Positions 38,446 to 46,765 of a DNA stretch of 64,000 nt are shown piece after piece. Both the position numbers and the translations under genes were made by a program. Below the pieces are notes generated by a model. The model worked only from the letters and a program-made list of their open reading frames with translations. It was not told where the DNA came from and did not search any database. Position 1 is the first letter of the stretch. The number at the start of each line of letters is the position of its first letter. The DNA comes from an uncultured Candidatus Melainabacteria bacterium (GTDB lineage Bacteria > Cyanobacteriota > Vampirovibrionia > Gastranaerophilales > Gastranaerophilaceae): the NCBI GenBank assembly GCA_934718085.1, contig CAKUZL010000001.1, positions 124,001 to 188,000 on the forward strand. The letters run 5' to 3'.

Positions 38446-39752
38446 ACGATAAAATTTTAAATTCGGCGGGAAAAATCATCGAAACCCTCAATGCGGTTGT
38501 CAATTATGCTGTTTCCGTTTCGGAGACGGCAAACGACTTCAAACGGTATTTTAACACCGATTTGTCTGTCGAAAGTATTAAAAAACACGGTTTGGCGTAC
38601 ATTTTCGCAAGAAACGTGAACGGGGTTTCCATGAGCGAATTCTTTTTGTCTCAACATCCCGAATTCCCTCACGCTGACGTTATAAATGCTCTTTCAAAAT
38701 CGTTTTTTTCGGTTTTTAAAGTAAAAAAAGTTTCGTCGTTCGAAGCGGTTTTCGAAAATTTGATAAACGAAAAAACTTACAATGTTTGCTTTTTGTCAAA
38801 AGTCGCGGATTTCAGAAAATATTCCGACGGGTTTGTCTACGCAAGACTTTGCAAATATAATGACGTTTATTTTGTTTGCGAAATCAAAGGTTTTTCGGGT
38901 TCGGACAAAGAGTTTGAGGCTCTGAATTATGCAGTTTCCCGCCTTATTGCGGCACCCGAAGAACTTTATTTCGACAATCCCGCAAAACTCAAAGAAATCA
39001 AAAAAACAATCGCCTCGTTAAAACCGAAATTTCTTGAATTTTTCGGTGCGGACGAAGTCGTTACCGCGAACAACAATGCGGACATTTTAATCGGGCTTTT
39101 CAACGAATGGTGTGAAACTTCGGATCCTGATTTGAAAAAAGAAGTTTCAAAATACATCAATTTGCCCGCAAATTACGCCTTTTCGGGAACTTCGAAATTT
39201 ACGTTCAACCCTCAAAATGTTGCGGGAAAAACGCTCGAAGGTTTTTCGTCCGACAGAGAAGAGTACGATGTCGCGGTAATTTTCGACGAAACCGCGGGAT
39301 TATTCGCAATTCCCTACTACGGGCTCGTTTCGAAAATTCTTTCCACTGACGACGATTATACTTCGATTTCGGGTTACAAAGATTGCGTGCTTAATTTTAT
39401 GAAAAATCCGAAAATTCCCTTTGTGATTTTTAAACGAATAAAAGACAAATATCCCGATTGTATGAAGCGTTTGTCGGAAATTCTCGGCGAAAAAATGACG
39501 CTCAAGCATATCAACGAAAAATTTAAAGACAAAAAATCTCCCTTCAATTCGCTTTCGCCGGCGTCGATTTTGTACACTTCACGTTCGTTCTCGAAACTGA
39601 TGACCAAACAAATTAAAAAAGACGAAATTTCTTCGGAATTGCAGGATGTGAACATTCCCGAAAAAATCGGCAGAAACGATCCTTGCCCCTGCGGAAGCGG
39701 CAAAAAATACAAAAAATGTTGCATGCTTAAACTTCAAGCATTAAAGGCTTAG
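38442..39752 (+). CDS. Unknown protein with C-terminal SEC-C zinc motif
   Basis: 436 residues from ATG 38442 (AAAAGGGA upstream; coupled to pgeF by ATGA). The last 25 residues are a SEC-C metal-binding motif, GRNDPCPCGSGKKYKKCCM, as in SecA and many unrelated proteins. The main part is helical with no family I recognise; segments such as FLEFFGADEVVTANNNADIL and DCVLNFMKNPKIPFVIFKRI stand out. It might bind ribosomes or SecB-like partners, as some SEC-C proteins do, but that is speculative. Followed by a terminator. Confidence 0.8.
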   Translation: MNDKILNSAGKIIETLNAVVNYAVSVSETANDFKRYFNTDLSVESIKKHGLAYIFARNVNGVSMSEFFLSQHPEFPHADVINALSKSFFSVFKVKKVSSFEAVFENLINEKTYNVCFLSKVADFRKYSDGFVYARLCKYNDVYFVCEIKGFSGSDKEFEALNYAVSRLIAAPEELYFDNPAKLKEIKKTIASLKPKFLEFFGADEVVTANNNADILIGLFNEWCETSDPDLKKEVSKYINLPANYAFSGTSKFTFNPQNVAGKTLEGFSSDREEYDVAVIFDETAGLFAIPYYGLVSKILSTDDDYTSISGYKDCVLNFMKNPKIPFVIFKRIKDKYPDCMKRLSEILGEKMTLKHINEKFKDKKSPFNSLSPASILYTSRSFSKLMTKQIKKDEISSELQDVNIPEKIGRNDPCPCGSGKKYKKCCMLKLQALKA

Positions 39753-39772
39753 TTTTATAATTAATTATGGTG

Positions 39773-39797
39773 AAAGGCGACGTTTAGTCGCCTTTTT
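39773..39797 (+). terminator. Rho-independent terminator after the SEC-C gene
   Basis: Perfect 9-bp stem AAAGGCGAC (39773-39781) / GTCGCCTTT (39787-39795), loop GTTTA, followed by TT. Confidence 0.9.
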
Positions 39798-39910
39798 CGT
39801 TTCGGGTTGTTTTTTTCTTGCTTTCGAAATGATTTGTTTTGCGGTGAAGATTTTGTGCCGGATTTCAAAAAATACGTACGCTTGTGTTTTAGTCGAAACA
39901 GGGCGTTAAA

Positions 39911-39952
39911 CAACAAAAAAAAGACGGCTTTCCCGCCGCCTTTTTTTGTTGT
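39911..39952 (-). terminator. Terminator after clpC
   Basis: Stem AAAGACGGC (39920-39928) / GCCGCCTTT (39935-39943), extended by A-rich/T-rich pairing to CAAC/GTTG. T-run on the minus strand follows the stem. Confidence 0.8.
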
Positions 39953-39962
39953 TTTTCGAACC

Positions 39963-42461
39963 TTACGAAACAGGTTTTTCTTCTTTCTTTTCGGATTCTT
40001 CGTTTTCTCTCGTGAATTTAATTTTTTTGTCCGCATCAAGAGTAAGAACGATTTTTTGACCCGGAGTGCATTGCCCCTCGAGAATTTCTTCGGCAAGTCC
40101 GTCTTCGATTTTCTTTTGGATAAGACGTTTAAGCGGTCTTGCACCGTACGCTTCCGAGTATCCGTCTTCCGCAAGATAATCTTTGACTTCGTTTGAAACC
40201 GAAACGTGAATGTCTTGAGCTTCCAAACGTTTAAACAAATCTTTGAAAAGCAGGTCGACAATTTGTCTGATTTCTTCTTTCGAAAGGTGTGCAAATACGA
40301 TGATATCGTCTATTCTGTTCAAGAACTCGGGACGGAAGACCTTTTTCATTTCTTCCATAACCGTGTCTTTCAGGTGTTCGTATTTGTCTTTTTTCTCTTC
40401 TTCTCCGCCGACGGCAAATCCGAGTTTTGAGCCCGTTGTAATCATGCTTGCGCCGACGTTACTTGTCAAAATGATAATCGTATTTTTGAAGCTTACGTAA
40501 CGTCCTTTCGAGTCGGTCAAACGTCCGTCGTCAAGAATTTGAAGCATAATGTTGAATACATCGGGGTGAGCTTTTTCGATTTCGTCGAAAAGGATTACCG
40601 AATAAGGTTTTTTCCTTACGGTTTCGGTCAAGCTGCCGCCTTCGTCGTATCCGACGTATCCCGGAGGCGAGCCGATGAGTTTCGAGGTCGAATGTTTTTC
40701 CATAAATTCCGACATATCGACCCTGACGATGTTGTCTTCCGAGCCGAAAACGGCTTCCGCCAAAGCTTTTGCAAGTTCGGTTTTACCGACCCCGGTGGGT
40801 CCCGCAAAAATGAAGCTTCCTACAGGTCTGTTGGGTGCTTTAAGTCCGACTCTCGCTCTTCTTATTGATTTTGCAAGGGCAACGACCGCCTGATCCTGTC
40901 CGACAACTCTTTCGTGGAGCGTTTGTTCGAGCTTCAAAAGCCTTTCACTTTCGGTTTCGGTAATCTTTGTGGTCGGAATGCCCGTCATCAGACTTACGAC
41001 TTCCGCAACGTTTTCCGCGGTGACGGTCGGCATGTTCGCTTCCGTTTCTGCGTGATGTTTTTGCGAGAATTCTCTTATTTTTTCCTTCAAATCGGCTTCA
41101 TCGTCTCTTAAATCCGATGCCGTTTCAAATTCCTGATTTCTGATGGCGTCTTCTTTGTTTTTAATAATTTCTTTAAGCTCTTTTTCGAGTTCTTTACCTT
41201 CGGGCGGCAGAGTGCTTGTTTTAATTCTGACTTTCGAGCTTGCTTCGTCGATTACGTCGATTGCTTTGTCGGGCAAAAATCTGTCGGCGACGTACTTTTG
41301 CGACAATTCCGTAGCCGCGACGATTGCTTCGTCCGAAATGTGCAGTTTGTGGTGTTCTTCGTATTTGTGACGAAGTCCTTTGATGATTTCGATGGTTTCT
41401 TCAATCGACGGTTCGTCAATCATAATGGGTTGGAAACGTCTTTCGAGAGCGGGATCTTTTTCGACGTATTTTCTGTATTCGTCGTTTGTCGTCGCACCGA
41501 TGACTTGAATTTCGCCTCTCGACAGAGCGGGTTTCAAGATGTTTGCCGCGTCTATTGCGCCTTCCGCTGCACCCGCGCCTATCAATGTGTGCATTTCGTC
41601 GATTACCAATATAATATTTCCCGCGAGTCGGATTTCGTCCATTATTTTCTTGAGGCGTTCTTCGAACTCACCGCGGTATTTGGTTCCCGCAACCAACAAG
41701 CCCATATCGAGCTGTATGACTTTTTTGCCTTCGAGCAAATCGGGAACTTCCGAATTTACTATTCTGCTTGCGAGACCTTCCGCAACCGCCGTTTTACCGA
41801 CACCGGGTTCGCCGAGCAGTACGGGGTTGTTTTTCGTTCTTCTTGCAAGAATTTGAATTACCCGTTCGATTTCCTTTTCTCTGCCGACGACGGGGTCAAG
41901 ACGTTGTTCCGCGGCAGCCAAAGTCAGGTCGGTTCCGAATTCGTCGAGCATCGGGGTTTTTGTTTTTCCTCCGGTCGAAGATGCCGAATACGACGTTGAT
42001 GACGATGTTCCCGCAGTCGAAGCTTTTGTATCTCCGAGCATCTTTACGACGTTCGTGCGAACTTTATTGAGGTCGACGCCGAGGTTTTCGAGGACTCTTG
42101 CGGCAACGCCGTCGCCTTCTCTTATCAAGCCCAAAAGAAGGTGTTCCGTCCCGATATAATTATGTCCGAGCTGTCTTGCCTCGTCCCACGATAATTCGAG
42201 AACACGTTTTGCGCGCGGCGTGAACGGTATTTCCACCGCCACGAAGCCCGCTCCTCTGCCGATAATCTCTTCGACCGCGGCTCTTGCGTCCTTCAACGTT
42301 ACTCCCATTGATTTTAACGTCTTTGCCGCAACTCCGCTGCCCTCGCCGATTAAACCGAGCAATACCTGCTCCGTTCCGACAAAATTGTGTCCGAGCCTTC
42401 TTGCTTCTTCCTGTGCAAGCATTATTACTTTTATTGCTTTTTCCGTGAAACGTTCAAACAT
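39963..42461 (-). CDS. clpC: ATP-dependent Clp protease ATP-binding subunit ClpC
   Basis: 832 residues from ATG 42461 (the canonical MFERFTEKAIKVIM start; an in-frame ATG at 42494 with AGGA would add 11 residues). Double Clp N-domain (1-145), AAA1 with Walker A GEPGVGKT (about 217), a UVR motif in the middle domain (about 415-450, NQEFETASDLRDDEADLKEK), AAA2 with GPTGVGKT (about 554) and RPEFLNRIDDIIVF. It unfolds substrates for ClpP. The gene order places it after two TPR-type proteins, with its own terminator. ClpP is not in the window. Confidence 0.97.
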   Translation of the reverse strand: MFERFTEKAIKVIMLAQEEARRLGHNFVGTEQVLLGLIGEGSGVAAKTLKSMGVTLKDARAAVEEIIGRGAGFVAVEIPFTPRAKRVLELSWDEARQLGHNYIGTEHLLLGLIREGDGVAARVLENLGVDLNKVRTNVVKMLGDTKASTAGTSSSTSYSASSTGGKTKTPMLDEFGTDLTLAAAEQRLDPVVGREKEIERVIQILARRTKNNPVLLGEPGVGKTAVAEGLASRIVNSEVPDLLEGKKVIQLDMGLLVAGTKYRGEFEERLKKIMDEIRLAGNIILVIDEMHTLIGAGAAEGAIDAANILKPALSRGEIQVIGATTNDEYRKYVEKDPALERRFQPIMIDEPSIEETIEIIKGLRHKYEEHHKLHISDEAIVAATELSQKYVADRFLPDKAIDVIDEASSKVRIKTSTLPPEGKELEKELKEIIKNKEDAIRNQEFETASDLRDDEADLKEKIREFSQKHHAETEANMPTVTAENVAEVVSLMTGIPTTKITETESERLLKLEQTLHERVVGQDQAVVALAKSIRRARVGLKAPNRPVGSFIFAGPTGVGKTELAKALAEAVFGSEDNIVRVDMSEFMEKHSTSKLIGSPPGYVGYDEGGSLTETVRKKPYSVILFDEIEKAHPDVFNIMLQILDDGRLTDSKGRYVSFKNTIIILTSNVGASMITTGSKLGFAVGGEEEKKDKYEHLKDTVMEEMKKVFRPEFLNRIDDIIVFAHLSKEEIRQIVDLLFKDLFKRLEAQDIHVSVSNEVKDYLAEDGYSEAYGARPLKRLIQKKIEDGLAEEILEGQCTPGQKIVLTLDADKKIKFTRENEESEKKEEKPVS

Positions 42462-42506
42462 TTGTATCTTTTCTCCGTAACGTCTTTTCGACATTCCTAT
42501 ACACTT

Positions 42507-43214
42507 TTATTTTACATCAAGAATATTTTTCTGCCAACACTTTATTTTTTCGTCCAATACTTTTGCAGGATAATAATTTTTGTCGATGCTTAAAATTCTT
42601 TCGACACAGGCTTTTGCACCTTTTGCGTCGCCCGCTTTGAGTCTGATTTCGCCTTCCAAAAAATGAAGTTCGCTGTCTTTGTATATTAAATCCTTGCTTT
42701 TTTCGACAAACAAAAGCGCTTCGTCGGTCAACCCTCGGTTGCTCAGCACCCGTGCCGTAAATTTGTACACTTCGGGGCATATCCCCGCCAAATATTCCGT
42801 AGTATTTATAAGTTTTTCCGCGTAATCGAAAAGCCCGACTTCCGTCAATACGTCAAGGTCGCACTCGTAAAAATTTCGAATACCCAAGTACGTCGGAATT
42901 CTGTTGCTTTCGCCTTTCATTATCGCGTCCGCCGAAAATTTTGCCCACAAACAACATGAAGACTCGGGGGCTTTTTTCCACAAAGCCGCGGCTTTTTTGA
43001 CATTCCCCGAAAAAAGTTCGCAATAACCTTCTTCCAAAAAGCTCTTCGTCCGCCGAAATATTTCTTTCGCCGATTTAAAATCCCTCTCGTAAAAATAAGA
43101 CTTTGCCGTCAAAATTTTTGCGTACGAAGAATTTTCATGCCTGCACAATTCTCTCGACGCGGCATAATTTTTGTCGACATAAAACAATTTTAAAAGTTTT
43201 GTCTTATTTTGCAT
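42507..43214 (-). CDS. Unknown TPR-like helical protein
   Basis: 235 residues, no signal peptide. Successive helical hairpins of TPR length: NYAASRELCRHENSSYAKIL, YFYERDFKSAKEIFRRTKSF, YKFTARVLSNRGLTDEALLF, LHFLEGEIRLKAGDAKGAKA. Cysteine content is rather high (nine). Lies 5 bp after the Met-rich TPR gene and 45 bp before the chosen clpC start, probably one operon. Function unknown. Confidence 0.78.
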   Translation of the reverse strand: MQNKTKLLKLFYVDKNYAASRELCRHENSSYAKILTAKSYFYERDFKSAKEIFRRTKSFLEEGYCELFSGNVKKAAALWKKAPESSCCLWAKFSADAIMKGESNRIPTYLGIRNFYECDLDVLTEVGLFDYAEKLINTTEYLAGICPEVYKFTARVLSNRGLTDEALLFVEKSKDLIYKDSELHFLEGEIRLKAGDAKGAKACVERILSIDKNYYPAKVLDEKIKCWQKNILDVK

Positions 43215-43219
43215 CAGAT

Positions 43220-44167
43220 TTAAAATCCGAACATGTTGCTTCCGTCGTTACCGAGACCGAGTCCGCCGCTCATTTGGTTCATCATCATTATTTGCGCCAT
43301 TTCGGGCGTTATTTTCGTTTTGCCTTCGCCCTGCTGCATCAACATCATGTAATTCATCATGTTCATTCCGTTGTTTTGATTCGAACCGTTCATCATCGCC
43401 ATATCGGGCATCATCATTTGCTGTCTGTACATTTCGACAACGCGCTTCATCGTTTCCGCTTGTGCTTTTCGCGCTTCGGATTCGCTTTCTTCCTTCACCG
43501 GCGCCTGAAGCGTATAACCCGCTTCCGACAACGTTTCCAACGCTTGAACTATTTCCTTTTCGCTCGGTTTTGCGCTCGCGATTTTAACGGTTTTGTCCTC
43601 GTTTTCGGATTTGTTTACGTTTTCCTGTTCACGCAAAAGTCGTTCTTCCTCGATAACCCGCAAAGCGTCGGGATGCACATTTGACGGGTATCTGCCCTTT
43701 ATCAGTTCTTCTATGTCCGAAGATTCCTGTTGAACTTCGGGCAATTTTTCGCCGCTTTTGAGCTTTTCGTAAAAAGCTGTCGGATTTTGCTTCAACTCGT
43801 TTATTTGAGAACTTGTAAGGGTCATATATTTACAGCTCGAAGCTTTTGACGAAATGCAGTAATTTGCCTGCAATGCCAAAGACGTCAACTGAGGAACCGA
43901 GTTGATATCTATAACCCGCTCGAACGCCTTTTGTGCTTCGGTTTTCATCCCTATTTTCAAATACGAAGTTCCGATATAATAATGAGCGACCGCGTTCGAC
44001 GGATCTTTTTTCGCGATTGTCTGCATGTCTTGCAGGCATCCCGTGTAATTACCCGCTTTGTACTTTCTTATCGCGCCCGACACCGAAAGTCCCGTTGCCG
44101 CAAGCACCGAACCTGCAGTCAAACTTATCGCCAATGCCGCTGCTATTATTTTCTTTTTCGTATCCAT
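43220..44167 (-). CDS. Exported TPR protein with methionine-rich C-terminus
   Basis: 315 residues. Signal peptide about 1-23 (IIAAALAISLTAGSVLA, then ATG). Two TPR repeats follow (about 28-95: IRKYKAGNYTGCLQDMQTIA, VAHYYIGTSYLKIGMKTEAQ). A charged middle part carries SSDIEELIKGRYPSNVHPDA, then a low-complexity tail (about 235-315) with some twenty methionines (QQMMMPDMAMMNGSNQNNGM and NYMMLMQQ). Met-rich tails occur in copper-binding and in some secreted proteins; here no metal gene is near. Unknown function. Confidence 0.8.
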   Translation of the reverse strand: MDTKKKIIAAALAISLTAGSVLAATGLSVSGAIRKYKAGNYTGCLQDMQTIAKKDPSNAVAHYYIGTSYLKIGMKTEAQKAFERVIDINSVPQLTSLALQANYCISSKASSCKYMTLTSSQINELKQNPTAFYEKLKSGEKLPEVQQESSDIEELIKGRYPSNVHPDALRVIEEERLLREQENVNKSENEDKTVKIASAKPSEKEIVQALETLSEAGYTLQAPVKEESESEARKAQAETMKRVVEMYRQQMMMPDMAMMNGSNQNNGMNMMNYMMLMQQGEGKTKITPEMAQIMMMNQMSGGLGLGNDGSNMFGF

Positions 44168-44228
44168 GTTTCAGAGTCCCTTTTTATTTTCTTTTTAACG
44201 AAAATTTTTCGTTTTTCAACGTGTTCCT

Positions 44229-44256
44229 ATTATATCCTCGATTTTTCTTTTTTTAA
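44229..44256 (-). promoter_or_regulatory. Putative promoter of the Met-rich TPR operon
   Basis: Minus strand: -35 TTAAAA (complement 44251-44256), 16-bp spacer, perfect -10 TATAAT (complement 44229-44234). About 55 nt of leader, containing the inverted repeat AACGAAAA/TTTTCGTT, precede the ATG at 44167. Confidence 0.55.
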
Positions 44257-44296
44257 CTACTGTATTTGAATTATTTTTGGCGATACGACGATTTTC

Positions 44297-45295
44297 TCAA
44301 TATTTTTCTTCTTCCTTAAGTTCTCTCGACATCAGCTTATTCAAAATTTCTTCCGGCGTAATGTCCGTATAAACCGCGTCGTAGACCGCCTGAGACAAGG
44401 GCGTCTCAATTCCGAGCTTTTTCGCAAGTTCGCATACCGCTTTCGATGTTTTTACTCCTTCCGCGACCGAGCCGAGTTCGTTCAAAATATCGTTGATTTT
44501 TTTGCCTTTGCCGAGCATCGCTCCGACCGTGAAATTCCTGCTTGTCGGGCTCGAGCACGTTGCAATCAAATCTCCCGTTCCCGAAAGTCCGTACAACGTC
44601 GAAGCTTTTGCCCCCAACGCCGTGCTTATTCTCACGATTTCCGCCATTCCTCTCGTCAACAACGCTCCTCTGCAGTTGTATCCCAGCTTTACCGACGTTG
44701 CAAATCCCGAAGCTATTGCTATGACGTTCTTTAAGCTGCCTCCGAGCTCGACTCCGATGACGTCCGAATTTGTGTAAAGCCTGAATTTGTTTTTCACCGT
44801 CAAAGCTTTTTGGACTTTTTTTGCAAGTTCGATGTCTTCGCACGCAACCGACGCCGCGGTCGGAAGTCCCGCCAAAACTTCGTTTGCAAGTGTCGGACCC
44901 GACAAAACGACAGGCGTAATTCCCGGAATTTCTTCTTTTATAACTTCGGACATCCTCATCAATGAAGGCAATTCCAGACCTTTTGAGGTATTTACCAAAA
45001 TTTGATTTTCTTTCAATCCGACTTTCGCAAGCTGTTTCGAAACCGCTCTCATTCCCGAAGTCGCAATGACCGCAAGAATTATGTCCGCCCCTTCGACGGC
45101 TTCTTTCAAATCCGACGTAATTTGAGTTCTTTGTTCGAGTTCCACCGTAACGGGCTTGCTTGTGCGCTTTTGAGTCCGTAATTCTTCCGAAATGTCCTGT
45201 TCTCTGCCCCATACGCATATTTCTTCGAAATTCGGGCTCATAAGTTTTGCCAACGTCAATCCCCAACATCCGGGGCCGAGTACCGTTAATTTCAT
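44297..45295 (-). CDS. gpsA: Glycerol-3-phosphate dehydrogenase [NAD(P)+]
   Basis: 332 residues. It reduces dihydroxyacetone phosphate to sn-glycerol 3-phosphate for phospholipids. Nucleotide motif near the N-terminus is VLGPGCWGLTLA, with Pro-Gly-Cys in place of the common GAGAWGTALA. VNTSKGLE, SGPTLANEV, GVELGGSLKNVIAIASGF (catalytic Lys) and NCRGALLTRGMAEIVRI are standard. The ribosome site GAGGAG is inside the end of murE, so the two are co-translated. Confidence 0.95.
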   Translation of the reverse strand: MKLTVLGPGCWGLTLAKLMSPNFEEICVWGREQDISEELRTQKRTSKPVTVELEQRTQITSDLKEAVEGADIILAVIATSGMRAVSKQLAKVGLKENQILVNTSKGLELPSLMRMSEVIKEEIPGITPVVLSGPTLANEVLAGLPTAASVACEDIELAKKVQKALTVKNKFRLYTNSDVIGVELGGSLKNVIAIASGFATSVKLGYNCRGALLTRGMAEIVRISTALGAKASTLYGLSGTGDLIATCSSPTSRNFTVGAMLGKGKKINDILNELGSVAEGVKTSKAVCELAKKLGIETPLSQAVYDAVYTDITPEEILNKLMSRELKEEEKY

Positions 45296-45300
45296 CCCTT

Positions 45301-46749
45301 TTACTCCTCAAATGTCTTTCTTACTTCTTCTCTGTCGTCGAATTTTATCGTCTTGTCTTTTAAAATTTGGTAATCTTCGTGTCCTTTTCCCGCAACAACA
45401 ACGATATCGTCGGGTTTTGCGATTTTTTTGAGCATTCCGATTGCCTTGCCTCTGTCAGGCTCAACCGCGACGTTATCGGGGTTTACGGTTTTGAATCCCG
45501 CCATAATATCCGAAATTATCAACCCCGGATCTTCGCTTCTCGGGTTGTCCGACGTCACGACAACCATATCCGCAAGTTCTTCGGCTATTCTGCCCATTTT
45601 CGGACGTTTTGTCGCGTCTCTGTCTCCGCCGCATCCGAACAGACAAATAAGCTTCGAATTCGCTTTTTTCAACGCTTTTGCGGTCTTTAACACGTTTTGA
45701 AGTCCGTCCGGCGTGTGGGCGTAATCGACTATCACAAGCGGCTTGTGGACTATCGTTTCAAATCTTCCTGCAACCCCGCGTGTAGCTTCCAACGTCGCAA
45801 CAATCGTTTCTTCGTCTATTCCGTTTGCCTTTGCCGTCGCAATTGCCGCCAAAGTATTGTAAACACTGAACAATCCGTTTAAATGAAGTTTTATCCTTCG
45901 CCCGTGCAACGTATAAGAAATGCCTGTTTCGTCAAATTTTATGTCTTCCGCCTTGAAGTCCGAAGTATTGTTTATCGAGTAAGTATAAATCTTTACTCCG
46001 TCGGGAACCGCGTCGATAAATCTTTGCGCGTATTCGTCGTCGGCATTGACGACAGCGTTTCCGCCGGGCTTCAGACCTTTAAACAACAAAGCTTTCGCTT
46101 CGAAATAATTATTCATCGTTATGTGATAATCGAGGTGATCTTGCGTCAAATTAGTCAAAACCGCCGTTTTAAACTCGCATCCGCCGACTCTGTTCTGAGC
46201 AAGCGCGTGAGAACTGACTTCCGTAACCGCCGTCTTTATTCCCCTGTCGACGGTTTCTTTCAAAACTTTTTGCAAATCGGGTGCCTGCGGGGTTGTGTGG
46301 TGCAAATTTATATACTCGTCTCCGCTCGAAAATTTACAACCCAAAGTCCCTATCAATGCACATTTTTCGCCTGCCGCCTCAAATATTTTTTGTAACAAAT
46401 GCGTAACCGTCGTTTTCCCGTTCGTTCCCGTAACTCCGATTAAATTAAGCTTTTTCGAAGGGTTTTCGTAAAACGCCGCCGACAAATCCGCGATTTTCGC
46501 GTTTGTCGATTTTACGATAATCTGCGGAACGTCAACATCAAGAACCTTTTCGCACATCAGCGCCGCCGCGCCGTTTTCGACCGCGGATTTTGCAAAACCG
46601 TGTCCGTCCGAATTTTCGCCTTTCAAACATACAAATATATCTCCGGGACGTGTCGTCTTCGAATTGTATGAAATCCCCGTAATTTCCGGGTTTTCAGTCC
46701 CTTTGTATTCCGCGTCTCCCGTTTTGCGCGCAAGTTCTTCCGCTAACAT
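45301..46749 (-). CDS. murE: UDP-MurNAc-L-Ala-D-Glu:meso-diaminopimelate ligase
   Basis: 482 residues. Third amino-acid ligase of peptidoglycan precursor synthesis. N-terminal UDP-binding domain (SYNSKTTRPGDIFVCLKG), P-loop GVTGTNGKTTV (about 108-118), the central domain with TTPQAPDLQ and a C-terminal domain with DNPRSEDP (about 402-409). The DNPR motif marks specificity for meso-diaminopimelate rather than lysine, so the wall is of the Gram-negative type. AAGGAG site before ATG 46749. Between ftsI and gpsA. Confidence 0.96.
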   Translation of the reverse strand: MLAEELARKTGDAEYKGTENPEITGISYNSKTTRPGDIFVCLKGENSDGHGFAKSAVENGAAALMCEKVLDVDVPQIIVKSTNAKIADLSAAFYENPSKKLNLIGVTGTNGKTTVTHLLQKIFEAAGEKCALIGTLGCKFSSGDEYINLHHTTPQAPDLQKVLKETVDRGIKTAVTEVSSHALAQNRVGGCEFKTAVLTNLTQDHLDYHITMNNYFEAKALLFKGLKPGGNAVVNADDEYAQRFIDAVPDGVKIYTYSINNTSDFKAEDIKFDETGISYTLHGRRIKLHLNGLFSVYNTLAAIATAKANGIDEETIVATLEATRGVAGRFETIVHKPLVIVDYAHTPDGLQNVLKTAKALKKANSKLICLFGCGGDRDATKRPKMGRIAEELADMVVVTSDNPRSEDPGLIISDIMAGFKTVNPDNVAVEPDRGKAIGMLKKIAKPDDIVVVAGKGHEDYQILKDKTIKFDDREEVRKTFEE

Positions 46750-46765
46750 TGATTACTCCTTATTT

